A stretch of DNA of 64,000 bases from Actinomadura coerulea. GTDB lineage: Bacteria; Actinomycetota; Actinomycetes; Streptosporangiales; Streptosporangiaceae. Both the position numbers and the translations under genes were made by a program. The notes below the pieces were generated by a model. It searched no databases, had not been told where the DNA came from, and saw only the letters and a program-made list of their open reading frames with translations. Below, in pieces: positions 1 to 8,050 of this stretch (positions are counted from its first letter, which is position 1; each line of letters begins with the position of its first letter). The stretch covers positions 4,402,001 through 4,466,000 of the forward strand of contig NZ_JACHMQ010000001.1 of the NCBI RefSeq assembly GCF_014208105.1, given 5' to 3'.

Positions 1-463
1 CGGTGAAGTCGTCCCAGGAGATCACTCCCGGGCGCGCGGGGCCGTTGAACGTGACGACCGTCCGCAGCGCGGGCAGCCCGGGGGCGCCGGATCCTTCCAC
101 GCCGAGCATGCCGGGGTAGTCGATGCCGAGGAACCCGTCCTCCACGAAGAGGATCTTCGCCTCGGACTTGGAGAGCGGCCACCGCGCCTCGTCGCCCTTG
201 TAGCGGGTGTTGAGCGGGACGAGCGTCGCGCCCGCGCCGAGGGCACCGAGCACGGTGACGATCCAGCGCAGGCCGTTGGGCGCCCAGACGGCGATGCGGT
301 CCCCCGGCACGAAACCGGCCCCGACGAACGCGCCCGTAACCTGGCGGACCTGCTCCCGCAGCTCGGCGTAGGTGACCCGGACGTCGCCGTCCACGACCGC
401 CTCCGCGTCCGGAAACTCGTTCGCCGCCCGCGCCACCAACTCCGGAATCGTCAGCTCGTTCAT
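1..463 (-). CDS. Acyl-CoA synthetase, FadD3-like (N-terminal part, cut by window edge)
   Basis: About 154 N-terminal residues of an AMP-forming acyl-CoA ligase; the remainder lies beyond the left edge. The visible part has the family's early landmarks: a GDRIAVWAPN stretch, then LVPLNTRYKGDEA and an ILFVEDGFLGIDYPG segment. The last two resemble the start of FadD3, the ligase that activates the steroid-derived bicyclic propionate HIP for C/D-ring breakdown. The adenylation motifs are outside the window, so substrate assignment is inference. The start is the ATG at 461-463; the gene is divergent from the secreted hydrolase at 665. The family call is secure; the FadD3 identity is tentative. Confidence 0.75.
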   Translation of the reverse strand, partial: MNELTIPELVARAANEFPDAEAVVDGDVRVTYAELREQVRQVTGAFVGAGFVPGDRIAVWAPNGLRWIVTVLGALGAGATLVPLNTRYKGDEARWPLSKSEAKILFVEDGFLGIDYPGMLGVEGSGAPGLPALRTVVTFNGPARPGVISWDDFT

Positions 464-664
464 GAACCCTCATCATCCCGGCCCCGCCCCCGCCCGGCCT
501 TCGGCGTCCCGGTGACCGGTACATCCGTCTCGTCCCAACAAACGAGGGTGTAGGCGCGGCACCCGGGCTGACCGGCGATGACGTGAGGACTATTCACATT
601 TTGCCGGATCGGTGTTTCACTCGGCTGAGAGCCACTGGACGTCTCCCCCCGGCCGAGGTGCCCC
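464..664. promoter_or_regulatory. Divergent intergenic region, ligase / secreted hydrolase
   Basis: About 200 bases between divergent starts. It must hold both promoters, but I see no convincing -35/-10 pair and no copy of the TCAGCGGGA-type palindrome found elsewhere in the window. Confidence 0.3.
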
Positions 665-2257
665 ATGCCCGTCCGACGTGCCGCCTGCGTTCCGATCCTT
701 CTCGTTCTCCTGCTCGCACTCCTGCCCGCCCCCCGCGCGAACGCGGAGGGCGAGCCGCGCGAGGTGCGCGGCTACATCGACGCCCACAGCCACCTGATGG
801 CCTACGAAGCGTTCGGCGGCGCGCTCATGTGCGGCAAGCCGTTCGACCCGCGCGGCATCCAGGAGGCGCTGCGCGACTGCCCCGACCACGCGGGCAACGG
901 CGTGCTCGCCTGGTGGGAGAACTTCAACAAGTACGGCACCCCGTTCGGCACCCACGACCCGACCGGCTGGCCGACGTTCAAGGACTGGCCCGCCTACGAC
1001 TCCCGCACCCACCAGCAGGTGTACTACGAGTGGCTGGAGCGGTCCTGGCGGGCCGGGCAGCGCGTCCTCGTCAACCACCTGGTGGACAACCGGCAGCTCT
1101 GCGAGATCTATCCGCTCAAGCGCACCCCCTGCGACGAGATGGCCTCGATCCGGGTCCAGGCGCAGCGGATGCGGGAGATGCAGAGCTTCATCGACGAGCG
1201 CACCGGCGGCCCCGGCAAGGGCTGGTTCCGGATCGTGCGCGACTCGGCGCAGGCCCGCCAGGTCATCGAGGACGGAAAGCTCGCCGTCGTCCTCGGCATC
1301 GAGACCTCCGAACCCTTCGGCTGCCGGCTCGTGGGCGGCGCACCGGCCTGCACCCGCGCCGACATCGACCGGGGGCTGGACGAGGCGCGGAGCCTCGGCG
1401 TGGCCTCGATGTTCGTGTGCCACAAATACGACAACGCGCTGTGCGGCGTGCGGTTCGACGGCGGTGTGGCGGGCGCGTTCGTCAACCTCGCCAACTTCGT
1501 CGGCACCGGGCGGTTCTGGCAGGCCGAGACGTGCACCGGCGCCGCGCACGACAACACGATCGCCCCGGCGGGCGAGGTCGGCGACGCCCTCCAGCCGATC
1601 CTGAAGCTGCTCGGAATGGCGGGGATCACGCTCCCGATCTATCCGAGCGGCCCGCACTGCAACGTCCGGGGGCTCAGCGACCTCGGCGCGTACATGATCC
1701 AGGGGATGATGAAGCGGCACATGATCGTCGAGGTCGACCACATGAGCGCGAAGGCCGCCGGCCAGGCCCTCGGCATCCTGGAGGCCGCGCGGTATCCCGG
1801 TGTCATCTCGTCCCACAGCTGGATGGACGCGACCTATCTGCCCCGCGTCTACCGGCTCGGCGGCATGGTGGCCGGATACGGCAGCGCGGCCGACCGGTTC
1901 ACCGCGGAGTGGCGGCGCGACAAGGCGCAGCGCGATCCGGCCCGCCCGTTCGGCTACGGGTACGGGCTCGACGCCAACGGCATGGGCGCGCTGCCGGGGC
2001 CCCGCACGGGCGGGGACGCGGGCCCGCTGCGCTACCCGTTCGCCTCGCCGATCGACCCGGCGGTGAAGCTCGACCGGCTCCGCGCCGGGCTGCGCACCTG
2101 GGACCTCAACACCGACGGCGTCGCCAACTACGGCCTCGTCCCGGACTGGATCGCCGACATCCGCGCGGTCGGCGGGCCGGAGATCACCGAGGACATGGCG
2201 CGCGGCGCGGAGGTCTACCTGCGGATGTGGCGCGCCGCCGAAACCGCGCCGTCGTAA
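665..2257 (+). CDS. Secreted membrane-dipeptidase-like (peptidase M19/amidohydrolase fold) metalloenzyme
   Basis: A 530-residue exported protein. Residues 1-27 form a signal peptide ending ANA before the mature chain. Metal-site elements of the M19/amidohydrolase barrel follow in order: DAHSH (39-43), a GIETSE glutamate near 213, a CHKYDN histidine near 253, EVDHMS (356-361) and SSHSW (382-386). These suggest a zinc-dependent hydrolase acting outside the cell. M19 enzymes are usually about 330-400 residues, so this is a long variant with insertions and several extra cysteines. The substrate is unknown; a dipeptide or amide is plausible but not shown. It stands alone, followed by an unrelated kinase-like gene. 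Confidence 0.75.
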   Translation: MPVRRAACVPILLVLLLALLPAPRANAEGEPREVRGYIDAHSHLMAYEAFGGALMCGKPFDPRGIQEALRDCPDHAGNGVLAWWENFNKYGTPFGTHDPTGWPTFKDWPAYDSRTHQQVYYEWLERSWRAGQRVLVNHLVDNRQLCEIYPLKRTPCDEMASIRVQAQRMREMQSFIDERTGGPGKGWFRIVRDSAQARQVIEDGKLAVVLGIETSEPFGCRLVGGAPACTRADIDRGLDEARSLGVASMFVCHKYDNALCGVRFDGGVAGAFVNLANFVGTGRFWQAETCTGAAHDNTIAPAGEVGDALQPILKLLGMAGITLPIYPSGPHCNVRGLSDLGAYMIQGMMKRHMIVEVDHMSAKAAGQALGILEAARYPGVISSHSWMDATYLPRVYRLGGMVAGYGSAADRFTAEWRRDKAQRDPARPFGYGYGLDANGMGALPGPRTGGDAGPLRYPFASPIDPAVKLDRLRAGLRTWDLNTDGVANYGLVPDWIADIRAVGGPEITEDMARGAEVYLRMWRAAETAPS

Positions 2258-2368
2258 GGCCCGATAGGCTTGCGGGCATGCGTTGACCCCTGCCCGCGAG
2301 CCGGGCACCGCCGACGTCTTCTTCGTGACACGCGACCCGAACCGGAGCACACGAAGGAGACGTCAACC

Positions 2369-3301
2369 ATGAGCACGTCGATCCGCATCGACGTCCCCGA
2401 GGCGCTCGCCGCCTCGCACAGCAAGCACTTCGGCGCGTCCGGCCGCGCCTGGATCGCCGCGCTGCCCGACCTGGCCAACGAGTTCCTGGACCGCTGGGCG
2501 CTGCGCCCGGACGGCCCGGGACGGCACGGCGTGGCCTCGCTCGTCCTGCCGGTGACCCGCGCGGACGGCACGCCCGCCGCGCTCAAGCTCCAGCCGGTCA
2601 CCGACGAGCACGCCACCGAACCGGTCGGCCTGCGCGTATGGGACGGCGAAGGGGCCGTGCGCCTGCTCGACCACGACCCGGGCACCGGCACGATGCTGCT
2701 CGAACGCCTGGACGCGACCCGGCCGCTGTCATCGGTGGCCGACGACGACACCGCCTTGGGCGTCCTGGCCGACTTGCTGGTCCGCCTGGTCGCGGTCCCC
2801 GCGCCCGAGGGGCTGCGCCGCCTGGCCGACATCGCCGCCGCCATGCTCGACGAGGTTCCCGGCGCCGTCCCCGCGCTGGGCGACCCGGCCGACCGGCGGC
2901 TGGTGCGGACGTGCGCGTCCGCCGTGGCCGAACTCGTCGGCGAGCCCGGCGACCGCCTGCTCCACTGGGACCTGCACTACGACAACGTCCTCGCCGCCGA
3001 GCGTGAACCCTGGCTGGCCATCGACCCCAAGCCCCTCGCCGGCGACCCCGGCTTCGACCTGCTGCCGGCGCTGGACGACCGCTGGGACGAGGTGGTCGCG
3101 GGCGGCGACGTGACCCGGGCGGTCCTGCGCCGCTTCGACCTGCTGACCGAGGCCCTCGGCCTGGACCGGAAGCGGGCGACCGGCTGGACGCTCGGCCGCG
3201 TGCTGCAGAACGCGCTGTGGGACGTCGAGGACGGCGAGACCGCACTGGACCCCGCCCAGGTCGCCATCGCCACCGCCCTGCTCCGCCATCGCGCGGGCTG
3301 A
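2369..3301 (+). CDS. Aminoglycoside/hydroxyurea phosphotransferase family kinase (APH(6)-like)
   Basis: A 310-residue protein with the streptomycin 6-kinase/hydroxyurea phosphotransferase fold. The Brenner-type catalytic loop HWDLHYDNV is at 199-207 (catalytic Asp 201), followed by AIDPKP (217-222) with the metal-binding aspartate. A likely ATP-binding lysine is in AALKLQ near residue 73. I chose the ATG at 2369 because it has the Shine-Dalgarno sequence GAAGGAGA at 2352-2359 and begins the conserved domain. Homologues phosphorylate streptomycin or hydroxyurea, but many chromosomal members have no known substrate. Resistance is possible, not shown. Transcription runs into a strong bidirectional hairpin at 3313. 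Confidence 0.85.
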   Translation: MSTSIRIDVPEALAASHSKHFGASGRAWIAALPDLANEFLDRWALRPDGPGRHGVASLVLPVTRADGTPAALKLQPVTDEHATEPVGLRVWDGEGAVRLLDHDPGTGTMLLERLDATRPLSSVADDDTALGVLADLLVRLVAVPAPEGLRRLADIAAAMLDEVPGAVPALGDPADRRLVRTCASAVAELVGEPGDRLLHWDLHYDNVLAAEREPWLAIDPKPLAGDPGFDLLPALDDRWDEVVAGGDVTRAVLRRFDLLTEALGLDRKRATGWTLGRVLQNALWDVEDGETALDPAQVAIATALLRHRAG

Positions 3302-3312
3302 CGGGCCAGGCC

Positions 3313-3352
3313 GCACCGGCGCCCGCGGGACGGTTCCCGCGGGCGCCGGTGC
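3313..3352. terminator. Perfect 18-bp hairpin between convergent genes
   Basis: The arms at 3313-3330 and 3335-3352 are exact inverted copies around a 4-base CGGT loop. It sits between the kinase gene (plus) and the nuclease gene (minus), so it can terminate both. There is no U-tract, which is common for actinobacterial terminators. Confidence 0.8.
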
Positions 3353-3371
3353 GGGCCGGCGTGGCCGTCGG

Positions 3372-4001
3372 TCAGCAGGTGCCGAGCATCGTGGTGAGGG
3401 CGCTCTTCTCCGAGCCGTCCACGGTCAGGCCCCAGGACCACTTCACCTGGATCCAGGCCCGGGCGTAGGTGCAGCGGAAGGCGGCGACCGACGGCTTCCA
3501 CTCGGCCGGGTCCTTGTCGCTCTTCGCCTGGTTGACGTTGTCGGTGACGGCCCACAGCTGGGGGCCCGCGAGGTCGTTGGCGAACGACTGGCGGCGCGAG
3601 GTCGTCCAGGACCAGGCGCCGGACGCCCACGCCTCGGCGAGCGGCACCATGTGGTCGATGTCCAGGTCGGACGCCTGCGTCCAGGTGGCGCCGTCGTAGG
3701 GCGAGTACCACTTGCCGGACTTCGCGGCGCACGCGGAATCGGTGGTGACGTTCGTGCCGTCCCGCTTCAGCACGGTCTCGCGGGTGTTGCACGTCCCGGA
3801 GATGGTGATCCAGTGCGGGAACAGGTCGCGGTCGTAGGTGCTCCCGTGGGATTCGGCGGCCACGGTGAGGGCGGCCAGGCGGCTCTCCGCCGTGGCGGCG
3901 GACGGGATGCCGGGTGGTGTGGCGGACGCGGGCGCGGCCGTCGCGCCGAGCAGTGCCGCGCTCAGGGCGGCGGGGAGCGCGAGCATGAGGAGTCGTCGCA
4001 T
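3372..4001 (-). CDS. Secreted HNH-family nuclease (DUF1524/GmrSD-like)
   Basis: A 209-residue exported protein. Residues 1-27 are a signal peptide ending ASA. The HNH core is clear: DIDHMVPLAEAW at 114-125 (general-base His near 117) and the downstream NVNQAKSDKDPAEW block at 155-168. Cysteine pairs around 71 and 91 probably form a disulfide, as expected outside the cell. Members of this family are small secreted nucleases of actinobacteria, probably scavenging extracellular DNA; that role is inference. The ATG at 4001 gives the basic MRRLL start of the signal peptide. It converges on the kinase gene with a shared terminator. Confidence 0.88.
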   Translation of the reverse strand: MRRLLMLALPAALSAALLGATAAPASATPPGIPSAATAESRLAALTVAAESHGSTYDRDLFPHWITISGTCNTRETVLKRDGTNVTTDSACAAKSGKWYSPYDGATWTQASDLDIDHMVPLAEAWASGAWSWTTSRRQSFANDLAGPQLWAVTDNVNQAKSDKDPAEWKPSVAAFRCTYARAWIQVKWSWGLTVDGSEKSALTTMLGTC

Positions 4002-4279
4002 CGGAGGCCTTTCCGCGGTCGTCCCCGGGCCGGGGCTGGAGCCCCGAGGGGGAGCGGGAACGACGGCACTGCGACGGTGACATTTTTGACAAATACGAAT
4101 AAATGTCACGCATTGCCCACGCACGCTGCCGCCGTTGGTCGGAAGCTGACGTCTATCGCCGACTGAAGGCCTATGAGCTGCGACGACACCGGCGATAGCG
4201 GTCCCGTGACGGCAGATGAAGAAATCTTGAACCCCGGGCACAGCGCCGGGCCAAGCCCGGTCCGGGCGCGGGGCAAGGC

Positions 4280-4706
4280 GTCCCGGGGGTACACGGCCGC
4301 GAGGACGATTTCGGCGTCGTGCCAGAGGCGGCGGGCGAGCGCGCCCTCGCGGGCCCTGGCCTTGAGCGGCTTCTCCTTGGCGACGTGGAAGTAGCGTCCG
4401 GTGCCGGCGGAGTCCACCAGGTCCACGACCGGCGGAGCGGCCCTGCCCACCGGTTTCAAGGCCGGTTTGACGGCCCTCATAAGCAGGCCGAAGGGCCCGC
4501 CCCGCGTGGTGAGGTCCGTGCGCAGCACGCCCGGATGCACCGCGTCGATCGTGACACCGGCGTCCTTCCACCGCTCGGCGAACAGCGGGACCATCAGCAG
4601 GTTCGCCAGCTTGGTGTCGGCGTAGGTCCGGACGGGATGGAAGTCCCGGCCCTCGGGCGTCCGGTCGGGGTCGACCCGGCCTGCGGCGTAGAGGGCTGCG
4701 CTGCCC
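4280..4706 (-). pseudogene. C-terminal remnant of a short-chain dehydrogenase
   Basis: The minus strand reads AALYAAGRVDPDRTPEGRD, then YADTKLANLL with the catalytic Tyr/Lys spacing of an SDR, then AVHPGVLRTDL, ending near LWHDAEIVLAAVY. This is the second half of a protochlorophyllide-reductase/WW-oxidoreductase-like SDR. The nucleotide-binding half is missing: homology stops abruptly near 4706, where a TetR fragment begins on the other strand. The reading frame stays open past both ends but without homology. It is a dead fragment. Confidence 0.7.
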
Positions 4707-4721
4707 GGCGCAGGAAGGCGG

Positions 4722-4985
4722 GCCGCCCATGACCCGGCCCTCGCCGAGGAGCAGCGCAACCGCTACCGGACGTGGAGCGAGGCCCTCCAGCTCGTCCTTG
4801 CGACGTCGGGCCATCCATCCGGCCCGCTCCTGGAGGAGGCCGCCGAGACCGTTATGACCGTCGTGGACGGCATCGGGAGCCAGGCCGTGTTCGACCTCGG
4901 CCGCTGGCCCGCCGAACGACAAGAGCGCCAGATGCGCCGGCAGGTGACGCACGTCCTATCAGACCTGCGTCGTCCAGTCGGGAAT
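4722..4985 (+). pseudogene. C-terminal remnant of a TetR-family regulator
   Basis: The plus strand reads HDPALAEEQRNRYRTW, then LEEAAETVMTVVDGIGSQA, then FDLGRWPAERQERQ. This is the ligand-binding helices and tail of a TetR regulator of the BetI/AcrR C-terminal type. The DNA-binding N-terminus is absent, and the fragment starts about 15 bases from the SDR remnant on the opposite strand. I infer a deletion that joined an SDR gene to its divergent regulator, losing both 5' halves and the promoter between them. Confidence 0.6.
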
Positions 4986-5089
4986 GGAGCGGCAGAGGAG
5001 CTTGGAGCAGGCTGCGAACTGCAGCCTGCAACGCTCGGGCAGTTCATCGACCGGTCGGCCCGGCGCGGCTGGCCGAGGTCACAGTTCGG

Positions 5090-6079
5090 TCATGCTCCTC
5101 GTGTGGTGAATCGCTCCCGATAAGCCGCAGGTGTGACGCCGAAGCGTTGCTTGAACAGCCGGTGGAGCGTCTCGAGCGAGCCGAGCCCGACCGCGTTCGC
5201 GATGGCTCTGAGCCCGTTGCCGGTGTGGAGGAGTTGCCGCGCGGCGGCGTCAACACGGACCGACTCCACATACTGTGCAGGCGTCACCCCGACCTGCTGA
5301 CGGAAGAGGCGCGAGAAGTGCCGGACGCTGAGGTTGGTCCGGCGTGCGAGCGCGTCGTTGGACAGGTCCTCGGTGAGATGGTCCGGAATCCATGCCTGCA
5401 GGCGGGCGATCTGAGCGTCGGTGGCCGATGGGTACACCAGAAGCTCGCTGAACTGGCTCTGACCACCCGGTCGCCGCATGTACATGACGAGCCACCGGGC
5501 GACACGACGGGCCAACTCGGCATGGTGGTCGTGGGCGACCAGGGCGAGCGCTAGGTCCATTCCCGTGGACACGCCCGCCGAGGTCCAGACGTGCTCGTCA
5601 CGCACGTAGATCGCGTCGGGCTCGACGGTCACCTCGGGATGGTCGGCGGCGAGCTGACCCACCGTCGCCCAGTGCGTCGTCGCCCGCCGCCCGTCGAGCA
5701 AGCCGGCGGCGGCCAACATGTGCGCCCCCGCACAGACCGAGGCTATTCGAGACGTTCCATGAGTGGCGGGGGTGGCCAGCCACTGGACAAGCGGCTCTGC
5801 CTCCAGCGCCTTCACCCCGCTCTCATGCAGGACCAGGCCACCCGGCACGACGAGAGTCCCGATCTCGCGAGGCAGTTCCTTCCATGAGACGTCGGCTGCG
5901 ATCGAGGTACCCCCGGCACAGCGAACGAGTCCAGGCTGGGGACCGGCGACCAGTGTTCTGTAGCCGGGGACGTCCTCATGCAGCAGGCGATCAGCGGTGG
6001 AGAACACCTCGAGCGGTCCGGCAACGTCGAGAAGCTCGACGCCGTCGAACACGGTGATCACGACGAGGTGAGGGGTCAT
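5090..6079 (-). CDS. GlxA-family transcriptional regulator (DJ-1/PfpI domain + AraC HTH)
   Basis: A 329-residue regulator. Residues 1-165 form a DJ-1/PfpI amidotransferase-like domain with the nucleophile-elbow cysteine in SVCAGAH (Cys near 116). Residues 220-325 carry two AraC-type helix-turn-helix units, with NLSVRHFSRLFRQ and GLGSLETLHRLFKQ as recognition segments. It is divergent from an HD-domain gene, and the 170-base gap holds several GTCCGG-type repeats, so local control of that gene is the simplest reading. The ligand is unknown; in this family the PfpI domain usually senses rather than catalyses. Confidence 0.9.
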   Translation of the reverse strand: MTPHLVVITVFDGVELLDVAGPLEVFSTADRLLHEDVPGYRTLVAGPQPGLVRCAGGTSIAADVSWKELPREIGTLVVPGGLVLHESGVKALEAEPLVQWLATPATHGTSRIASVCAGAHMLAAAGLLDGRRATTHWATVGQLAADHPEVTVEPDAIYVRDEHVWTSAGVSTGMDLALALVAHDHHAELARRVARWLVMYMRRPGGQSQFSELLVYPSATDAQIARLQAWIPDHLTEDLSNDALARRTNLSVRHFSRLFRQQVGVTPAQYVESVRVDAAARQLLHTGNGLRAIANAVGLGSLETLHRLFKQRFGVTPAAYRERFTTRGA

Positions 6080-6124
6080 GTCACCAACTCTGCAGGATCA
6101 CCGAGTACGTCCGCAATGACAAGA

Positions 6125-6199
6125 GCATGTCACATCCGGACATGACCCGCCGACACAGCCGTGTCCGGATCTGACATACCCGCGTCCTTGCGGACACGG
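6125..6199. promoter_or_regulatory. Repeated inverted motifs in the glxA-like/HD intergenic region
   Basis: CATGTC and GACATG face each other around 6126-6144, and CCGTGTCCG (6159-6167) is mirrored by CGGACACGG (6191-6199). Related TCCGGA elements are spread over about 75 bases. The arrangement looks like a multi-site operator for the AraC-type regulator encoded beside it. Confidence 0.45.
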
Positions 6200-6251
6200 G
6201 TCGCGACGCCGACGATGGTGATCGTTCAATTCCTGACGAACGGACCAACCG

Positions 6252-6836
6252 ATGATCCCCACGATCCCTCGAACGCCCACAACTCGGGCAGCCGCCGACC
6301 TCGCCGCCGAGGCCGCACCCCCTTACCTGCTCAATCACAGTTACCGCACGTACCTCTTCGGCCGGTGCATCGTGGTCGACCCCGAAGTCGACCAGGAGGC
6401 GGCCTTCGTCGCTGCGATGATCCACGATCTCGGCCTCACCGACACCTATGCCGGCGAGCGCGAGTTCGCACGCGTCGGTGCCGATCTCGCATGCCACTTC
6501 CTCGAAGGGCGCGGATGGGACCTCGCGCGCATCCACCTGGTCGAGGAAGCGATCCTGCGACACACCAACCTCATGGCCGAGCAGGTGCCCGTGTTCCGGT
6601 TGGTCCAAGCGGGGGCGGCCGTCGACGTCGCCGGACTCGGCTGGGAAGGGCTCGCCCCCGATGATCTCGCCGACATCTTGACGGCCTATCCGCGGCTAGA
6701 CTTCGCATCGGGCATGCGAAGCAGCTTCCTCGCTGAGGCCCACCGGCATCCGGAGGGCGCCTTCGCCCACCTAGAACGGGTTGTCGCGCTCTCCGACCGA
6801 TTCGGCAGCAACCCGATCGACGCTCCGAGAGCGTGA
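6252..6836 (+). CDS. HD-domain phosphohydrolase-like protein (cyanamide-hydratase-like)
   Basis: A 194-residue single-domain protein with HD metal-site signatures: His 29 in LNHSYRTYLFG, the MIHDLGLTD doublet (His 58-Asp 59) and a distal HTNLM histidine. Length and the NHSYRTY motif are like the cyanamide-hydratase/HD subfamily, which acts on small nitriles or other small substrates rather than nucleotides. The exact reaction is unknown. It is transcribed away from the GlxA-type regulator and is probably its target. No second gene follows in the same direction. Confidence 0.8.
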   Translation: MIPTIPRTPTTRAAADLAAEAAPPYLLNHSYRTYLFGRCIVVDPEVDQEAAFVAAMIHDLGLTDTYAGEREFARVGADLACHFLEGRGWDLARIHLVEEAILRHTNLMAEQVPVFRLVQAGAAVDVAGLGWEGLAPDDLADILTAYPRLDFASGMRSSFLAEAHRHPEGAFAHLERVVALSDRFGSNPIDAPRA

Positions 6837-7228
6837 ATCCACCACATTGCCGAAGCGATCCCGATCCGAGCCCGCCAACGCTCACGGCCGAGACATCCAC
6901 AACCTGTCCCATGATCAATGAGACGCGACTTCATTGATTCGTCCGGTCCATTCTGAGGCACCGCAGCTCATGAGGTCTCCTCCCTCAAGTTCAACGAGAC
7001 AGAACCGACCGGGTCGAGACTGTCGCGGCGGGCGGGCTGGACGTCGTCCCGCCGCGACTGCCGCACACCTTCGGCGCGGCGGTACGGGCGCGACCTGCTG
7101 GCCGTCCTCGCGCCGGGGGTCGAATGCTTCGGCAACTTCCGGCGGCTGGCCCGCGTCCAGCACGAGCTGGAGCCGTTCGACGGGCTGCGGTCCGGGCAGG
7201 ACCGCCATGCCGAGCACTTCGTGGACAC
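6837..7228. other. Gene-poor gap with a possible decayed reading frame
   Basis: Nothing recognisable lies in the first 240 bases. From 7083 to 7232 on the plus strand, a 49-codon open stretch with protein-like composition (YGRDLLAVLAPGVECF, then FRRLARVQHELEPFDGLRSG) ends in TAG overlapping the stop of the minus-strand hydratase. I see no start codon or ribosome-binding site, and a different frame upstream also looks coding-like. It may be the frameshifted tail of a lost gene; I could not name the family. Confidence 0.25.
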
Positions 7229-8050
7229 CTAGCGTGCGGCGGCGAAGCGGGCGCGGCCGCCCGAGATGACCGTCGTCCCGTCCACGGCCGCCTCGAACAG
7301 GACCGCCCCGCCCTCGGGACCGGCACCGTCCCGCCAGGTGCTCACCTGGAGCGCGTCACCGGGGAAGACGGGCGCGGCGAAGCGGCCTTCGAGCTCGGCC
7401 AGGTCGGCGGGGTGGGCGCCGAGGGACCCGGCGAGCGGGAGGGTGACGGCCGCGAGCGTGCACAGGCCGTGCATGATCGGTCGCGGCATCCCGGCCGCCT
7501 TCGCCGCCTCCGGATCGATGTGCAGGTGGTGGCGGTCGCCGAGCAGCCGGTAGAGGGCCGCCTGGTCGGACGCCGTGCGGACGGTCAGCACGCCGTCCGG
7601 GGCGCCCTCGGGACGGCGCCGGGACGACGGGCCCCGGTCGCCGCCGAAACCGCCGCTCCCCGGCGCGAAAAGCGACCAGGTCGCCTCGAAGTACTCGCTC
7701 TCGACCACCACGTCGAAGACGGCGGCCGAGCCCTTGTCCCACACGTCGGTGACGCGTGCGCTCATCTCCACCGAGCCCGAGCGCGGCAGCGGCTTCAGGA
7801 CGCGGAGGCGCTGCGTCCCGTGGACGGCCGTCCGCACGTCGAACGCGCCCGCCGAGCCCAGGACGTCCGGCGCCCACTGGGCCAGGGTGAGCACGAACGT
7901 GGGCAGGACCCGGAGCCTCTCCTCGAACACGAGGTCCAGATCCGCCGCCCCCGCCCCCACCGCGAGCGCGTAGAGGATGGGCCGCGTCTCGTCGTAGGTC
8001 ACCGTCCGCGAGCCGAGCGTGCGGCCCTGCCACTCATGGTTCCGGGTCAT
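7229..8050 (-). CDS. Enoyl-CoA hydratase 2, double hot-dog MaoC type (steroid side chain)
   Basis: A 273-residue protein with two hot-dog folds. The C-terminal half carries the hydratase-2 signature, HHLHIDPEAAKAAGMP (174-189) with the Asp/His pair, then PIMHGLCT. It hydrates trans-2-enoyl-CoA thioesters in beta-oxidation. A homologue (Rv3538) sits beside ltp2 in M. tuberculosis, so I assign it to sterol side-chain degradation. Its ATG at 8050 overlaps the ltp2 stop by four bases, so the two are translationally coupled. It is the last gene of the igr-like operon; its stop touches the end of a gene remnant on the other strand. Confidence 0.85.
   Translation of the reverse strand: MTRNHEWQGRTLGSRTVTYDETRPILYALAVGAGAADLDLVFEERLRVLPTFVLTLAQWAPDVLGSAGAFDVRTAVHGTQRLRVLKPLPRSGSVEMSARVTDVWDKGSAAVFDVVVESEYFEATWSLFAPGSGGFGGDRGPSSRRRPEGAPDGVLTVRTASDQAALYRLLGDRHHLHIDPEAAKAAGMPRPIMHGLCTLAAVTLPLAGSLGAHPADLAELEGRFAAPVFPGDALQVSTWRDGAGPEGGAVLFEAAVDGTTVISGGRARFAAAR

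Noticed and set aside
583..2286. Long Arg/Pro-rich open frames on both strands over the M19-like gene
   Set aside because: They overlap a gene with signal peptide, metal motifs and correct third-position GC bias; the alternatives are composition-driven shadows.
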